A DNA stretch of 64,000 nucleotides from Varibaculum prostatecancerukia (lineage in GTDB: Bacteria; Actinomycetota; Actinomycetes; Actinomycetales; Actinomycetaceae), in NCBI RefSeq assembly GCF_943169825.2, contig NZ_OW968402.1, positions 1,798,001 through 1,862,000 of the forward strand, written 5' to 3'. Shown piece after piece: positions 9,881 through 21,338 of this stretch (position 1 is its first letter; the number at the start of each line of letters is the position of its first letter). The position numbers and the translations under genes were made by a program. A model generated the notes under the pieces. It was not told where the DNA came from, searched no databases, and saw only the letters and a program-made list of their open reading frames with translations.

Positions 9881-10411
9881 CTAGTGACCCAGGGTACCGG
9901 GGGTGACCGGAGGCTGGGTTGACCAGGGGAAATTAATCCACTTATCGGTGTGCTTAAGTACGTAGTCGGGTTTAATAATCGACCGGGACTTTACATAGAT
10001 ACAGGCGCTTCTAGCTTCAGAAACCGTTACCCGTTCGCCGTCTTGCCCGGAGGGAATCCCGCGTTCGCGAATCAGCCGCATCACCAGTTCTAAAGTTTTC
10101 CCCGAGTCAGCCACGTCATCTACTACCAGCACCCGTTTGCCCGAAAGTGCTGACACATCCATCAATGGGGGAATCAGTACCGGTTCCGGCAGGGTTTCTT
10201 CAATATCGGTGTAGAACTCGACGTTCATAGTTCCGATTGCTTTGAGCCCTAGCGCGTAAGACAGCGCACCAGCAGGCAGCAACCCGCCGCGAGCTACTGC
10301 CACTACCAGCTCGGGCATCCACCCGGAATCTGCTATATTCTGCGCTATTTGGCGAGTGGCATCCCCGAATCCTTGCCAGGTGAGCACTTCCCGATCTTGT
10401 GTATCAGCCAT
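9881..10411 (-). CDS. Purine phosphoribosyltransferase, Gpt-like
   Basis: A 176-residue type I phosphoribosyltransferase. The PRPP-binding loop VLVVDDVADSGKT is at about residues 85-97, preceded by VVAVARGGLLPAG; the C-terminal FPWS motif resembles xanthine/guanine phosphoribosyltransferases. It would convert a purine base plus PRPP to the nucleotide. It is divergently transcribed from guaB1, which fits a purine-salvage locus. Whether it prefers xanthine, guanine or hypoxanthine cannot be told from sequence alone. Confidence 0.85.
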   Translation of the reverse strand: MADTQDREVLTWQGFGDATRQIAQNIADSGWMPELVVAVARGGLLPAGALSYALGLKAIGTMNVEFYTDIEETLPEPVLIPPLMDVSALSGKRVLVVDDVADSGKTLELVMRLIRERGIPSGQDGERVTVSEARSACIYVKSRSIIKPDYVLKHTDKWINFPWSTQPPVTPGTLGH

Positions 10412-10585
10412 AAAACTAGCCTAGCTATTTTTAGTGAACTTTTTTTGACTGGGAAAGAGGTTTTTCTTTTATCTGCTCTCCCCACCGCCTCCACCTGGAA
10501 AAATAGCGCGCCCTCGCCCTCAAAAATCTGCTGCCAGCCGTAAACCCCTCCCCCTTTTGCTTCCTTTGCACTAAGCTGAGTAGCC

Positions 10586-12025
10586 GTGCGCTTTTTAAAT
10601 GGAATGTCAGCCCCGTATGAGCTGACCTATGACGATGTGTTTATGGTTCCGTCCCGTTCGGCAATCGCCTCTCGCTTTGACGTGGACTTATCTTCTGACG
10701 ACGGCACCGGAACCACCGTGCCGATTATCGTCGCGAATATGACGGCAGTTGCCGGCAAACGGATGGCGGAAACGGTTTCTCGCCGCGGAGGACTGGTCAC
10801 CCTGCCACAAGATGTTCCCGGCGATATCATCGCCAAGACTGTGGCCAAGGTAAAAGCCTGCCACACCGTCTATGACACTCCGGTGGTACTCGGTCCCCAC
10901 GACACAGTGTCAGCCGCGCTTTCTCTGATTTCCAAGCGCTCCCATCGCGCAGTGCTGGTAGTTGATGAGGAAAACCATCCCATCGGAGTGGTTCCCGAAT
11001 CGGCTTTGGCCGGAGTGGATCACTTTGCCCAGCTACATACGGTGATGGATACCCACACCCTGCTCTTGCCGGAAGGGACCGGTCCCGAGGACGCTTACCG
11101 CCAGCTAGCCGAAGAACACCTCGGGCTGGGCGCGGTAGTTGATGAACAGGGACGCCTGGTAGGAGTAATGACCGCTCCGGGCGCAGTCCGTTCCTCTATC
11201 TACACCCCCAATACCGATAAAAACGGCAAACTGCGGGTAGCGGCAGCGGTCGGAATCAACGGTGACGTGGCTGGACGTGCCTGTCAGCTGGTGGAAGCGG
11301 GCGTAGATGTGCTGGTAGTCGATACCGCGCACGGTTATCAAGACAGAACCATCCGGGCTTTGCAGGCAGTACGTGCTACCGGAGTGGAAGTACCGATCGT
11401 GGCCGGAAACGTGGTTACCGCAGACGCGGTATCCGAACTGGCTGCTGCCGGTGCCGACATTTTAAAAGTTGGTATCGGGCCGGGCGCAATGTGTACCACC
11501 CGGATGGCTACCGGTGTGGGACGTCCCCAGTTCTCCGCGGTTCTCGAATGCGCCAGCAGAGCCCACGAACTCGGGAAACACGTTTGGGCCGATGGAGGCG
11601 TACGGCACCCCCGTGACGTGGCCCTAGCGCTGGCAGCCGGAGCCTCTAACGTGATGGTCGGTTCCTGGTTCGCCGGCACTCACGAATCACCTGGCGACAT
11701 TGTGCGCGATGCGGACGGACGCCCCTATAAAGAAAACTTTGGGATGGCTTCCCGCCGGGCAGTTCGCAACCGTAACGCCACCTCCCGCGGCTTTGAACGC
11801 GCCCGCAAAGAACTGTTCGAAGAAGGAATCTCTACCTCAAGGATGTATCTGGATCCGGCTCGTCCCGGGGTAGAAAACCTAATCGACCAGATCCTGGCAG
11901 GCGTACGCTCCTCCTTTACCTATGCGGGCGCGGCTAACCAGGCAGAGTTCCGGGAAAAAGCAATCGTCGGAATTCAAAGCGCCTCCGGCTATAAAGAGGG
12001 CGCCCCGGTAGAAAGCTCCTGGTAA
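10586..12025 (+). CDS. guaB1: GuaB1-family IMP dehydrogenase/GMP reductase
   Basis: A 479-residue TIM-barrel enzyme with a GTG start. Two CBS motifs lie at about residues 95-200, and the catalytic loop [11 protein letters not shown] carries the active-site Cys at about residue 307. The family is the actinobacterial GuaB1 group, distinct from true GuaB2 IMP dehydrogenase; mycobacterial GuaB1 has been characterised as a GMP reductase (GMP to IMP with NADPH). Divergence from a purine phosphoribosyltransferase supports a role in purine interconversion. The upstream 170 bp hold the shared promoter region; no riboswitch was recognised. Confidence 0.9.
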   Translation: MRFLNGMSAPYELTYDDVFMVPSRSAIASRFDVDLSSDDGTGTTVPIIVANMTAVAGKRMAETVSRRGGLVTLPQDVPGDIIAKTVAKVKACHTVYDTPVVLGPHDTVSAALSLISKRSHRAVLVVDEENHPIGVVPESALAGVDHFAQLHTVMDTHTLLLPEGTGPEDAYRQLAEEHLGLGAVVDEQGRLVGVMTAPGAVRSSIYTPNTDKNGKLRVAAAVGINGDVAGRACQLVEAGVDVLVVDTAHGYQDRTIRALQAVRATGVEVPIVAGNVVTADAVSELAAAGADILKVGIGPGAMCTTRMATGVGRPQFSAVLECASRAHELGKHVWADGGVRHPRDVALALAAGASNVMVGSWFAGTHESPGDIVRDADGRPYKENFGMASRRAVRNRNATSRGFERARKELFEEGISTSRMYLDPARPGVENLIDQILAGVRSSFTYAGAANQAEFREKAIVGIQSASGYKEGAPVESSW

Positions 12026-12085
12026 AGCAGATATCAGCGACTACAGATATAGACAACCATTAACTGGCTAGCGAAAGGAATCCCC

Positions 12086-12565
12086 TTGACCCGGGTATTG
12101 TTCGTATGTACCGGCAATATTTGCCGTTCAGTCATGGCGCAGGCAGTTGCCGCCCAGAAGGCTGAAGAAGAGATACTAGATAATCTGGTTTTCGACTCGG
12201 TCGGCGTTTCCGATGAAGAACACGGTAACCCCCCGGATTATCGCGCGGTACACATCCTCGAAGAGCACGGGTGGCTAGTGCCCGACCACTATGCCCGCCA
12301 GATTAATCGTAATGATTTCCAGGATTTTGATCTGCTACTGGCTATGACCAGCGGCCATAAACGCGCCCTAACCCGGCTAGCGCAGCGTTGGGGCGCCGAT
12401 GAAAGTAAAGTCCGCCTCTACCGTGAATTTGATCCCGAGGCTAGCCCGAGCGATATGGAAGTTCCCGATCCCTGGTACGGAGGGGAACGCGAATTTGCCG
12501 ACACTATCGAAGTTATCGAGCGGGTAACCCCAGTGCTCCTAGAAGTCCTCTCCGAGATTTCCTAG
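12086..12565 (+). CDS. Low-molecular-weight protein-tyrosine phosphatase
   Basis: A 159-residue protein with the LMW-PTP P-loop near the N-terminus (VCTGNICRS, matching CX5R-S) and the late general-acid Asp in VPDPWYGG. It would dephosphorylate phosphotyrosine or a small phosphoester. A TTG start is chosen because AAAGGAA sits about 8 nt upstream and the P-loop follows directly. It starts 60 bp after guaB1 on the same strand and may be co-transcribed with it. Downstream lies a repeat-rich intergenic region. Confidence 0.92.
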   Translation: MTRVLFVCTGNICRSVMAQAVAAQKAEEEILDNLVFDSVGVSDEEHGNPPDYRAVHILEEHGWLVPDHYARQINRNDFQDFDLLLAMTSGHKRALTRLAQRWGADESKVRLYREFDPEASPSDMEVPDPWYGGEREFADTIEVIERVTPVLLEVLSEIS

Positions 12566-12665
12566 TTCCCGTCACTGAATGTCCTCAACCTCGATAGCGA
12601 CTTGTCTTCGCGCACACTCGCATAAATGCCGAGGCTAGGTTTTCCCTCCTGTAGACGTCCGCGCA

Positions 12666-12766
12666 CAGGGGCGGATTTTACCTCGCGCCCCGAAATCCGG
12701 AAAATGCTCTGGCATTTTCACGGATTTAAGGACCGAAGCCTACCCTGCGGCATAAATCCGCCCCTG
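12666..12766. repeat. Nested inverted repeat (element C)
   Basis: Outer arms of 13 identical bases (CAGGGGCGGATTT at 12666-12678 and its complement at 12754-12766) enclose a second hairpin, 12693-12707 with 12712-12727 (AAATCCGGAAAATGC / GCATTTTCaCGGATTT). The hairpin-inside-a-hairpin layout is like the nearby element B, but the sequence differs. The rest of the 12566-13055 gap holds element B1 and half-copies of A and B; no gene is seen. Confidence 0.8.
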
Positions 12767-12814
12767 CACGCTAGTTGCGTACCTCGCGTGAGTCTCGTAC
12801 CAACTGTGTCCCTA

Positions 12815-12919
12815 GCGAGGGAGTAGATTTTTCCGAGTGGGCGCGGTGGGCATAAGAATTCGGAAAACGCCGCTACGTTTTCCGAATTCTTGGGCAGGAG
12901 GGAGAATCTACTCCCTCGC
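12815..12919 (+). repeat. Intergenic nested-hairpin element B, copy 1
   Basis: The outer stem is 15 perfect base pairs (12815-12829 with 12905-12919). The conserved core CCGAGTGGGCGCGGTGGGC is followed by the inner hairpin AAGAATTCGGAAAACG / CGTTTTCCGAATTCTT with a 6-nt loop, then GGGCAGGAGG. A half of element A (GAGCGCTTTTACC) follows at 12925-12937. It lies between the phosphatase and permease genes. Confidence 0.95.
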
Positions 12920-13055
12920 GGAACGAGCGCTTTTACCGAGCCAGACCCAATACCGGAGGAAAAGCTAATCACGCGCGCATAGGTGCGGTTTGCTTAGTTT
13001 TGAGGTTTAGCGCTTAAAATCGAGGAAACGAAAAGCGATCGATAAGGGAACGCCA

Positions 13056-14543
13056 ATGCCGAAAAAACCAGTCGAGGTTGAGGACATTATCAATAAGCAT
13101 TCGGGAGGGTTGCAACGCAACCTTTCGAATCGGCATATCCAGTTAATCGCGATTGGTGGAGCGATTGGAACCGGACTTTTTATGGGATCCGGGCGTACTA
13201 TTCACCTGGCAGGCCCTTCGGTGCTGGTAGTTTATGCCATTATCGGGGCAGTGTTATACCTGGTAATGCGGTGTATGGGGGAACTACTGGTTTCCAATCA
13301 TAAGTACGGTACCTTCGCTGATTTCATTACCGACCTATTGGGACCAGGCGCCGGTTTCGTAGTGGGATGGACATATTGGCTGTGTTGGATAGTTACCGGT
13401 ACTGCCGAAGTTATTGCGATTGCCGGTTACTTCAATTTTTGGTGGCCTGACCTGCCACGCTGGATTCCCGCGATTGGTACCGTGGCATTGTTGTTCTTCC
13501 TTAACGCCCTCACCGTAAAGGCTTTCGGGGAAACCGAGTTTTGGTTCTCGATGATAAAGATCGTGGCGATTATCGCGCTGATCTGCTGCGGAGCGGTGAT
13601 GGTGATTATCGGGTTTACCTCCCCCGATGGTCAGCGCGCCACTATCACCAACCTGTGGTCACATCCGGGAGTTACCGGCTCCGGTTTTTTCCCGAATGGT
13701 TTTTCGGGGTTCCTAGGGGGATTCCAGCTAGCAATTTTTAGTTTCGTAGGAATCGAACTGGTAGGTACCACCGCAGCCGAAACCAAGGACCCGGAAAAAT
13801 CTCTGCCCAAAGCGATTAACTCGATTCCGCTACGGGTATTACTGTTCTATGTTTTGGCGCTGGCAGCTATCATGTCGGTGACTCCTTGGGATTCTCTCGA
13901 CCCCGAATCCTCCCCCTTCGTGGGACTATTTTCCCTGGTGGGGTTGGTGTTTGCGGCTTCGCTAGTGAACCTGGTGGTAATGACTTCGGCAGCCTCTTCG
14001 TGTAACTCGGGAGTTTATTCCACCTCTCGAATGATGTACGCGATGGCGCTGCGCAGTGACGCACCGAAAATTTTCCGGAAACTTTCCCGCCGCTCCGTAC
14101 CTTTAAATGCCTTGGTTGTCACCTGCCTATTCCTGCTGACTTCTATTGCGTTAATGGCAGTAGGAGGCACGGTAATGGAAGCATTTACCCTGGTAACCTC
14201 GGTAGCGGCGGTGTTATTCATGTTCGTGTGGGTAATGATAGTGGCCGCCTACGTGGAGTTCCGCCGCCGCCTGCCCCAAAAGCATGAAGCATCGATATTT
14301 GCCATGCCCGGCGGATATCTATCTATCGCGGTGATCAGTGTCTTTATTGTTGCGATGGTGTTCGTCCTCGCCCTCGATCCCGCTACCCTGTATGCCATGT
14401 TGGCCAGTCTGCTGTGGATTGCGGTCATCGCCGCGGTATCGCTCCTGGTGCGCCGCAGTCCTCGTAACGCGAAAATCCGCGCCGAGTTCGCTGACCGTCG
14501 CCGCCGGGAACTGGCAGCCGCCCAGCAGCACCAAGCCAAATAG
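13056..14543 (+). CDS. Amino-acid permease, APC family (CycA-like)
   Basis: A 495-residue, 12-helix transporter of the amino acid-polyamine-organocation superfamily. The N-terminal signature AIGGAIGTGLFMGSGRTI is at about residues 33-50, and WTYWLCWIVTGTAEVIAI resembles the D-serine/D-alanine/glycine transporter CycA. It probably imports small neutral amino acids by proton symport. It is a single gene flanked on both sides by copies of element B, with no visible operon partner. Substrate specificity is uncertain within the AnsP/CycA/GabP group. Confidence 0.88.
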   Translation: MPKKPVEVEDIINKHSGGLQRNLSNRHIQLIAIGGAIGTGLFMGSGRTIHLAGPSVLVVYAIIGAVLYLVMRCMGELLVSNHKYGTFADFITDLLGPGAGFVVGWTYWLCWIVTGTAEVIAIAGYFNFWWPDLPRWIPAIGTVALLFFLNALTVKAFGETEFWFSMIKIVAIIALICCGAVMVIIGFTSPDGQRATITNLWSHPGVTGSGFFPNGFSGFLGGFQLAIFSFVGIELVGTTAAETKDPEKSLPKAINSIPLRVLLFYVLALAAIMSVTPWDSLDPESSPFVGLFSLVGLVFAASLVNLVVMTSAASSCNSGVYSTSRMMYAMALRSDAPKIFRKLSRRSVPLNALVVTCLFLLTSIALMAVGGTVMEAFTLVTSVAAVLFMFVWVMIVAAYVEFRRRLPQKHEASIFAMPGGYLSIAVISVFIVAMVFVLALDPATLYAMLASLLWIAVIAAVSLLVRRSPRNAKIRAEFADRRRRELAAAQQHQAK

Positions 14544-14589
14544 CCCGCCCCCGCCCTAGCCATCTGAGCTTTATCTAACACCTCGTTGC

Positions 14590-14678
14590 GGGTCGGGTGG
14601 TAAAAGCGCTCGGGGGACCCCGGTGACCCTCGCTTCGCTCGGCTCAAGCCCCCTCTCGCATCTTTTACCGCCCGACCC
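14590..14678 (+). repeat. Hairpin element A, copy 2
   Basis: Arms 14590-14606 and 14662-14678 (GGGTCGGGTGGTAAAAG with CTTTTACCGCCCGACCC) pair over 17 positions with one G-U. Inside, CGGGGGACC and AAGCCCCCTC can pair as a second stem. It is directly 5' of element B2 (4-bp gap), same orientation. A complementary half-site (GAGCACTTTTACC at 14797-14809) lies just 3' of B2. Confidence 0.88.
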
Positions 14679-14682
14679 TTAT

Positions 14683-14790
14683 GCGTGGGGGAGAAGTTTT
14701 ATCCGAGTAGGTGCGGTGGGCATAAGAATTCGGAAAACGCCGCTACGTTTTCCGAATTCTTGGGCAGGAGGAAAAACTTCTCCCCCGCGC
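14683..14790 (+). repeat. Intergenic nested-hairpin element B, copy 2
   Basis: The outer stem pairs 14683-14700 with 14773-14790 over 18 positions, one of them G-U. The inner hairpin is identical to copy 1. Against copy 3, five outer-stem positions differ on both sides and pairing is kept. It lies between the convergent permease and PF09818 ATPase genes. Confidence 0.95.
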
Positions 14791-14848
14791 TCAACCGAGC
14801 ACTTTTACCGACCGCGACCCGACATCTGCGGGGGAATTAACGGGAGAC

Positions 14849-16579
14849 TTAGACAGAGCGGGATTTTAGGCGGCGATAGCGACTAAGAGCCGCGAAAATG
14901 TCTTGGAGGCGGGGCGCGGCCAGGAACGCCGGGTAGCGTCCGGCTGAGAAAGCCTGCCAACTGGAGGACGCGAACTCAGCGGCGAAGCGGGCACACGCAT
15001 CCGCAATGCTTTCCTTGCCGGTGGCGTCAGTGACCAAAGCGCGGACGGCATAGGCGATGGCTTCTGCTTGCCCGGGATCAACCACTTGAGCAAGGGCGGA
15101 AATATCGATTTCTTCGTGGTTCAAGCGCAAAGTCGCGGTACCTTCGGCGCGGGTTTTTTCGCGCCGCCCCGAGGCAGGAGGCGGGCAGGCTAGAAGCAAA
15201 CGTTTCCTCACTGCCGGATCCGGCCAGGGAGCAGCCACGCTATCCGCACTGCTGGCGGCGCTATCGGAGCTGCTCACTTCGTGCGCCTTGGCGGTGGCAT
15301 CGTAGGGCAAATAGTTTTCGAGCAGCAGCACTTGGTCAGCTAGATCCAGGAAATCTCCCGAGCCTCCCATCACCATAATGGTGGATACTCCCAGTTCTTC
15401 CCGGATGCCTCCTACCCGGTCGACCAGGGGAATGATTGGCTCGCTGCGCACCAGCTGCCGCATCCGGCTATCGCGGAGTAAAAGATTGGTGGCGGAGGTA
15501 TCCTCGTCAATCAGCAGCGCCCGCGAACCGCACTCTATGGCTTCAGTAATCGCCGCAGCTTGAGAGGTTGAGCCTGAGGCATTTTCGGTAAAGAACGCCG
15601 TAGTGTCTCCGCCTCCGGGAAGGGAACCAATGAATAGGGAAATATCGGTGGCCGTTATTGCCCGCCCATCCTCGGCGCGCACTTTTACCGCGTCTGGCAA
15701 AGTGGCGACCAGTTCGCGTCCATCCCCCGGAATATGGGGGTAAACCGCGCGCTCGAGGGCTTCTAGCAGCGTGGATTTGCCGTGATAACCACCGCCCACA
15801 ATCACAGTGATCCCTTCGGGGATCGCCATTCCCGAGATTTTCCCCGCATAGGGCAGCTCTACGGTTTGCACCAGGGGCGAGGGGGTTTCCTGACCTAATA
15901 CCGCAGGAAGGCGGAAGGGAACTGCATCATTCATCGGTAAATCACTGATTCCGGAGGCCCGGGCCAACAGTGCCCCGTCAGCCACGAAGGCCACCCATCC
16001 GCGCTCATGAAGAATATTTTGCAGCGCCACATGGTCTTTTAAAGTGTGGATATGCCCGGTGAGATCGTCTAAATCCGGGCCGTCGTCCTCACCGAAACAT
16101 ACGGTTTTATAAACCAGTTCGCACAGGTCATAGTCCAAGAAGCGAGCAAAGTTACGCCCTAAAATTCGCCGTCCCGCCGCCGGAAACGGTACCTGCACCC
16201 GCAGTTCCAGCCCGTCCTCACTAAGAATCACCGAGGAGCGGGGCAGAATTTCTTGCCCGACCGGCGCAATCCGCAGTTGCGCCTCAGATTTCCCACCCGA
16301 CCGCCTCGCCCCGAAAACTTTGCGGGCTCGCCGCGCCAAGAAATCACCGACAGCTATCCGCCCCAACTCGTCAGCGGCAATCTCTGCGGGAATCTGGGTG
16401 GTAGCCAGCGGGACTAATATCCGGCATGCCGAAGGCGGGGCAAAGGGGTCGGACTGCACCCGGTCAATAGAGAAAGTAAAATCCCCGAAACTCCATTGTC
16501 CGATTAACTGTTTATAGCCGCCATAGGAGCGCCCATCTAATGATTTGGTTTTCCGAATTAGCTCATCCGCATCCCGCAT
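14849..16579 (-). CDS. Predicted ABC-class ATPase, PF09818-like
   Basis: A 576-residue protein carrying the hallmark of this family, a Walker A in the context VGGGYHGKSTLLEALE followed by HIPGDGRE (about residues 255-285), and an acidic Walker B-like region RALLIDEDTSATN. No membrane domain is present, so it is not a transporter by itself. Family members are ATPases of unknown biological role. It is convergent with the permease gene across A2/B2 and divergent from nrdF. Family assignment is firm, function unknown. Confidence 0.87.
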   Translation of the reverse strand: MRDADELIRKTKSLDGRSYGGYKQLIGQWSFGDFTFSIDRVQSDPFAPPSACRILVPLATTQIPAEIAADELGRIAVGDFLARRARKVFGARRSGGKSEAQLRIAPVGQEILPRSSVILSEDGLELRVQVPFPAAGRRILGRNFARFLDYDLCELVYKTVCFGEDDGPDLDDLTGHIHTLKDHVALQNILHERGWVAFVADGALLARASGISDLPMNDAVPFRLPAVLGQETPSPLVQTVELPYAGKISGMAIPEGITVIVGGGYHGKSTLLEALERAVYPHIPGDGRELVATLPDAVKVRAEDGRAITATDISLFIGSLPGGGDTTAFFTENASGSTSQAAAITEAIECGSRALLIDEDTSATNLLLRDSRMRQLVRSEPIIPLVDRVGGIREELGVSTIMVMGGSGDFLDLADQVLLLENYLPYDATAKAHEVSSSDSAASSADSVAAPWPDPAVRKRLLLACPPPASGRREKTRAEGTATLRLNHEEIDISALAQVVDPGQAEAIAYAVRALVTDATGKESIADACARFAAEFASSSWQAFSAGRYPAFLAAPRLQDIFAALSRYRRLKSRSV

Positions 16580-16623
16580 AGTTCCCTATTCTATGCCGCA
16601 CTCAGGTTTGCCTTGTAGACTAG

Positions 16624-17670
<1,047 letters not shown>

Positions 17671-17719
17671 GTTTCGGTTCGACTCCCGCAACCACCTATT
17701 TCTGGTTATCATAAGGGAT

Positions 17720-18490
17720 ATGAGCAATATTCCTACTTATCCTGAACCCCGTCCCTCCTCCCGCGTCCTAGTCACCGGCGCTTCTACCGGCATTGGAGAA
17801 GCGACCGTCCGGCAACTGCGTGCCAGTGGCTGGGCAGTTATCGCGGTGGCACGGCGGCGCGAACGCCTAGAAAAACTGGCGGAAGAAACTGGTTGCGAGT
17901 TTTACACTTGCGACTTAACCGACCGTAAGGCGGTTGATGAAATGGTCGCTGAACTGCTAAAGAAAGGGCCACTGACTGCGGTAGTCAATAACGCTGGTGG
18001 CGCTATCGGCACTGATTCGGTGGCAGATGGCAAAGTAGCGGACTGGCAGCAGATGTATCGCATCAACGTGGTCACGGCCTTGAATGTCACCCAGGCCACC
18101 CTGCCTTCCTTGCGTGAAAATGGCGGTGACCTACTGTATGTCACCTCTACCGCCGCTCTCGACACCTATCCGGGAGGCGGCGGCTACGTAGCTGCTAAGC
18201 ACGCCGAACAGATGATTCCCCTGACTTTGCGGCAAGAACTGGTGGGCGAGCCGGTGCGACTAATTGAAATCGCGCCCGGGATGGTGAAAACTGCAGAGTT
18301 TTCCCTAAACCGTCTGGGATCTAAAGAGGCTGCTGAACAGGTCTATCGCGGGGTTGCGGAGCCTCTAGTCGCCGAAGACATCGCTGACTTAATCAGCTGG
18401 TGCCTGTCGCGTCCTCCCCACGTGAATATCGATCGGGTGATTATCCGCCCGGTAGCCCAAGCCACCAACACTGTGGTTGCGCGCGATTAG
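17720..18490 (+). CDS. Short-chain dehydrogenase/reductase (SDR)
   Basis: A 256-residue classical SDR with nucleotide-binding TGASTGIG (about residues 20-27), NNAGG, catalytic Ser in TSTAALD and YVAAKH (Tyr-Lys). An Arg-rich stretch after beta-2 (ARRRERL) suggests NADPH preference. The ATG start is preferred over an earlier in-frame start inside nrdF because of the adjacent AAGGGA and the homologous N-terminus. It follows nrdF by 49 bp and probably shares its transcript. Substrate unknown. Confidence 0.9.
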   Translation: MSNIPTYPEPRPSSRVLVTGASTGIGEATVRQLRASGWAVIAVARRRERLEKLAEETGCEFYTCDLTDRKAVDEMVAELLKKGPLTAVVNNAGGAIGTDSVADGKVADWQQMYRINVVTALNVTQATLPSLRENGGDLLYVTSTAALDTYPGGGGYVAAKHAEQMIPLTLRQELVGEPVRLIEIAPGMVKTAEFSLNRLGSKEAAEQVYRGVAEPLVAEDIADLISWCLSRPPHVNIDRVIIRPVAQATNTVVARD

Positions 18491-18510
18491 GGCGCTACTG
18501 AAGTCTAGAT

Positions 18511-18555
18511 AAATAGTTAGGGCGCAAGGAAGGTTACCTTGCGCCCTAACTATTT
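18511..18555. terminator. Bidirectional intrinsic terminator
   Basis: A perfect 19-bp stem (AAATAGTTAGGGCGCAAGG and its complement) with a 7-nt loop, ending in A/T-rich arms on both sides. It lies between the convergent SDR and nrdE genes and can serve both. Confidence 0.9.
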
Positions 18556-18645
18556 TGTATTTACCGCGTATCTCCCTATAAGTTACCTCAATTCGGGTAC
18601 ATATCCACAGGTAGATAGCGGTTACCTAAATTAAACCAACATTGC

Positions 18646-20802
18646 TTAGAGCATACAGGATACGCAGCCTTCGACTTCGGTTCCCTGCAAGGCATGCTGG
18701 CGCAGCCGCATATAGTAAAGAGTCTTGATTCCCTTGCGCCAAGCGTAAATATAGTTCTTGTTTACCTCGCGAGTAGTCACCGTGTCCGGGTAGAACAAGG
18801 TTAGGCTGAGCCCTTGGTCTACGTGCTGGGTGGCCACCGCATAGGTGTCGATAATCTTTTCCGGTCCAATCTCGTAGGCATCCTGGTAATACTCCAGGTT
18901 GTCGTTGGTCATATAGGGCGCCGGATAATAGACCCGCCCGATCTTGCCTTCTTTCCGAATCTCGATCTTGGCCACAATCGGGTGAATCGAGGAGGTGGAG
19001 TTATTGATATAGGAAATCGACCCGGTCGGCGGCACCGCCTGCAGATTCTGGTGATACATCCCGTGTTCACGGACTTTTTCAGCCAGTTTCTTCCAATCTT
19101 CGCTGGTAGGCACCTTAATCGAAGATTTTTCTAGCAGTTCCCGGCATTTTTCGGTCTTCGGAGTCCAATCACCGTTAATGTATTTCTCGAAGTACTGCCC
19201 GGAATAGTACTGGGATTCTTCGAAGCCTTCGAAGCGTTCCCCGCGTTCTTTCGCAATCTTGCAGGAGGCTTTAATCGCTTCGAACGCCACGGTCAGGAAA
19301 TACATATTGGTGAAATCCAGGGCTTCTTCGCTGCCGTAGAACACTTTTTCCCGCGCCAGGTAGCCATGCAGGTTCATCTGACCCAAACCAATAGCGTGGC
19401 TCATACTGTTACCACGCTCAATCGAAGGCACCGCCCGAATATTTGACAGGTCAGACACGCTGGTCAGTCCGCGAATCGCGGTTTCGATAGTGGCAGAAAA
19501 GTCCGGAGAATCCATAGTCTTCGCAATATTTAGCGAAGCTAAGTTACAGGAAATATCTTTGCCCACCTGCGCATAGGTGAGGTCTTCGTTGTACTCGCTC
19601 TTTTCCGAGACCTGCAGAATCTCCGAACACAGGTTGGACATAGAAATCCGTCCCTTAATCGGGTTAGCGCGGTTAACGGTGTCCTCGTAAACAATATAAG
19701 GATAGCCGGACTCGAACTGGATCTCGGCTAGAGTCTGGAAGAAACGGCGCGCGTCAATCTTCTTCTTGTGAATCCGCGCGTCCTCTACCATTTCCCGGTA
19801 GTGCTCGGTGATAGAAATATCGCTCATCGGCTTGCCATAGACCCGCTCTACATCGTAGGGGCTAAACAGGTACATAGGCTCTTTATTGCGTGCCAAGTGG
19901 AAAGTAATATCCGGGATTACTACTCCCAGAGACAGGGATTTAATCCGGATTTTCTCGTCCGCGTTTTCCCGCTTGGTATCCAAAAATTCCATGATGTCAG
20001 GGTGGTGGGCATTGAGATAAACTGCACCCGCACCTTGCCGTGCCCCCAACTGGTTGGCATAAGAGAACGAATCCTCTAGCAGTTTCATCACTGGAACTAC
20101 CCCGGAGGACTGATTCTCGATCTTCTTAATCGGGGCGCCCGCTTCCCGCAGGTTAGTGAGCGACAGCGCGACTCCGCCTCCCCGTTTAGAAAGCTGCAGC
20201 GCAGAGTTGATGCCACGCGCGATGGATTCCATATTGTCTTCGATGCGCAGCAAGAAACAGGAAACCAGTTCCCCCCGAGCCTTTTTACCCGCATTTAGGA
20301 AAGTGGGGGTAGCCGGCTGGAAACGACCGGTCATAATCTCGTCCACCAGGTGCTTGGCGAGTTCTTCATCCCCGCGCGCCAGGTACAGCCCCACCATACA
20401 GACCCGATCCTCGAAACGTTCCAGGTAGCGTTTACCATCGAAAGTTTTCAAGGTGTAGGAAGTGTAGTACTTGAATGCCCCCAGGAAAGTGGGGAACCGA
20501 AATTTATAGGCATATGCCCTTTTAAACAGGTCTTTAACGAACTGGAACTGGTATTGATCCAAGACTTCCTGCTCGTAATAACCTTCGCTAACCAGGTACC
20601 TCATCTTTTCTTCCAGGTCATGGAAGAACACGGTGTTCTGGTTTACATGCTGCAGGAAATACTGGCGGGCAGCCTCTCGATCCGCCCAGAACTGGATTTT
20701 CCCCTCTTTGTCATACAGGTTCAACTCCGCGTTCAACGCGTGATAGTCCCGATCGGGGGAAGGGGCGGTTTCTATTCCGGTGTCAGTTAGATTTTCTGCC
20801 AA
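18646..20802 (-). CDS. nrdE: Ribonucleotide reductase class Ib, alpha subunit
   Basis: A 718-residue catalytic subunit. Visible are the redox-active Cys in GELVSCFLL, the thiyl-radical Cys in [17 protein letters not shown], and the C-terminal CxxC (CVSCML) that is re-reduced by NrdH. There is no N-terminal ATP cone, as expected for class Ib. The TTG start overlaps the end of nrdI by 16 nt; an in-frame stop lies just upstream, so an earlier start is impossible. It reduces ribonucleoside diphosphates together with NrdF. Third gene of nrdHIE. Confidence 0.97.
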   Translation of the reverse strand: MAENLTDTGIETAPSPDRDYHALNAELNLYDKEGKIQFWADREAARQYFLQHVNQNTVFFHDLEEKMRYLVSEGYYEQEVLDQYQFQFVKDLFKRAYAYKFRFPTFLGAFKYYTSYTLKTFDGKRYLERFEDRVCMVGLYLARGDEELAKHLVDEIMTGRFQPATPTFLNAGKKARGELVSCFLLRIEDNMESIARGINSALQLSKRGGGVALSLTNLREAGAPIKKIENQSSGVVPVMKLLEDSFSYANQLGARQGAGAVYLNAHHPDIMEFLDTKRENADEKIRIKSLSLGVVIPDITFHLARNKEPMYLFSPYDVERVYGKPMSDISITEHYREMVEDARIHKKKIDARRFFQTLAEIQFESGYPYIVYEDTVNRANPIKGRISMSNLCSEILQVSEKSEYNEDLTYAQVGKDISCNLASLNIAKTMDSPDFSATIETAIRGLTSVSDLSNIRAVPSIERGNSMSHAIGLGQMNLHGYLAREKVFYGSEEALDFTNMYFLTVAFEAIKASCKIAKERGERFEGFEESQYYSGQYFEKYINGDWTPKTEKCRELLEKSSIKVPTSEDWKKLAEKVREHGMYHQNLQAVPPTGSISYINNSTSSIHPIVAKIEIRKEGKIGRVYYPAPYMTNDNLEYYQDAYEIGPEKIIDTYAVATQHVDQGLSLTLFYPDTVTTREVNKNYIYAWRKGIKTLYYMRLRQHALQGTEVEGCVSCML

Positions 20803-21200
20803 AACTCACTCAGTCCTTTACGGCATATCTCAACGTCCTGGGAGGTTCCCAGGAGTTCGTACTTGTACATAAACGGGATTTTTAGTTTTTGGGCGAGGAT
20901 ATCGCCGGCAATGCAATACGCTTTGCCAAAGTTGGTGTTTCCGCTGGCAATAATGCCTACACAGTGATCGCGGTTGCTCTTTTCATTTAAGAACTTAATT
21001 ACCTGCTTAGGTACGGCGCCTTTGATATTTCCGCCCCCATAGGTAGGCACCACAATCACATAAGGCTCGTTTACATAGAGGAAGGGGTCACGAGGACGTA
21101 GCGGAATCCTTTTGTTGCGAAATCCTAGTTTCTCTACGAAACGTTTAGTGTTATTAGTCGCGGAAGAAAAATAGACCAGCAGAGGTTCCGAATCGCTCAC
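20787..21200 (-). CDS. nrdI: Flavodoxin-like NrdI
   Basis: A 137-residue NrdI, which activates the NrdF metal cofactor. The FMN phosphate loop ([12 protein letters not shown]) is near residue 10, and the central PTYGGGN and ASGNTNFG motifs are typical. GTG start. It lies between nrdH and nrdE and overlaps nrdE, implying coupled translation. Confidence 0.96.
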   Translation of the reverse strand: MSDSEPLLVYFSSATNNTKRFVEKLGFRNKRIPLRPRDPFLYVNEPYVIVVPTYGGGNIKGAVPKQVIKFLNEKSNRDHCVGIIASGNTNFGKAYCIAGDILAQKLKIPFMYKYELLGTSQDVEICRKGLSEFWQKI

Positions 21201-21338
21201 CTTTGACCTGCCTTATTGCTCTCGATCTTCGCTAATAACTGTCCCTACACAGACGCGCTGTCACCGCTGCCGGAACTCCCCGCTCTTAGCGTCAGGTACT
21301 TCGCGCGGTATCTTTTATTTCTTGAGGGCGTTCCTGCC

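Noticed and set aside
12626-12972. Open frames on both strands in the phosphatase-permease gap
   Set aside because: They are made of the inverted repeats C and B1 and have no coding character.
18602-18610. ATATCCACA near the nrdE end as a DnaA box
   Set aside because: One mismatch at an invariant position and no cluster of boxes.
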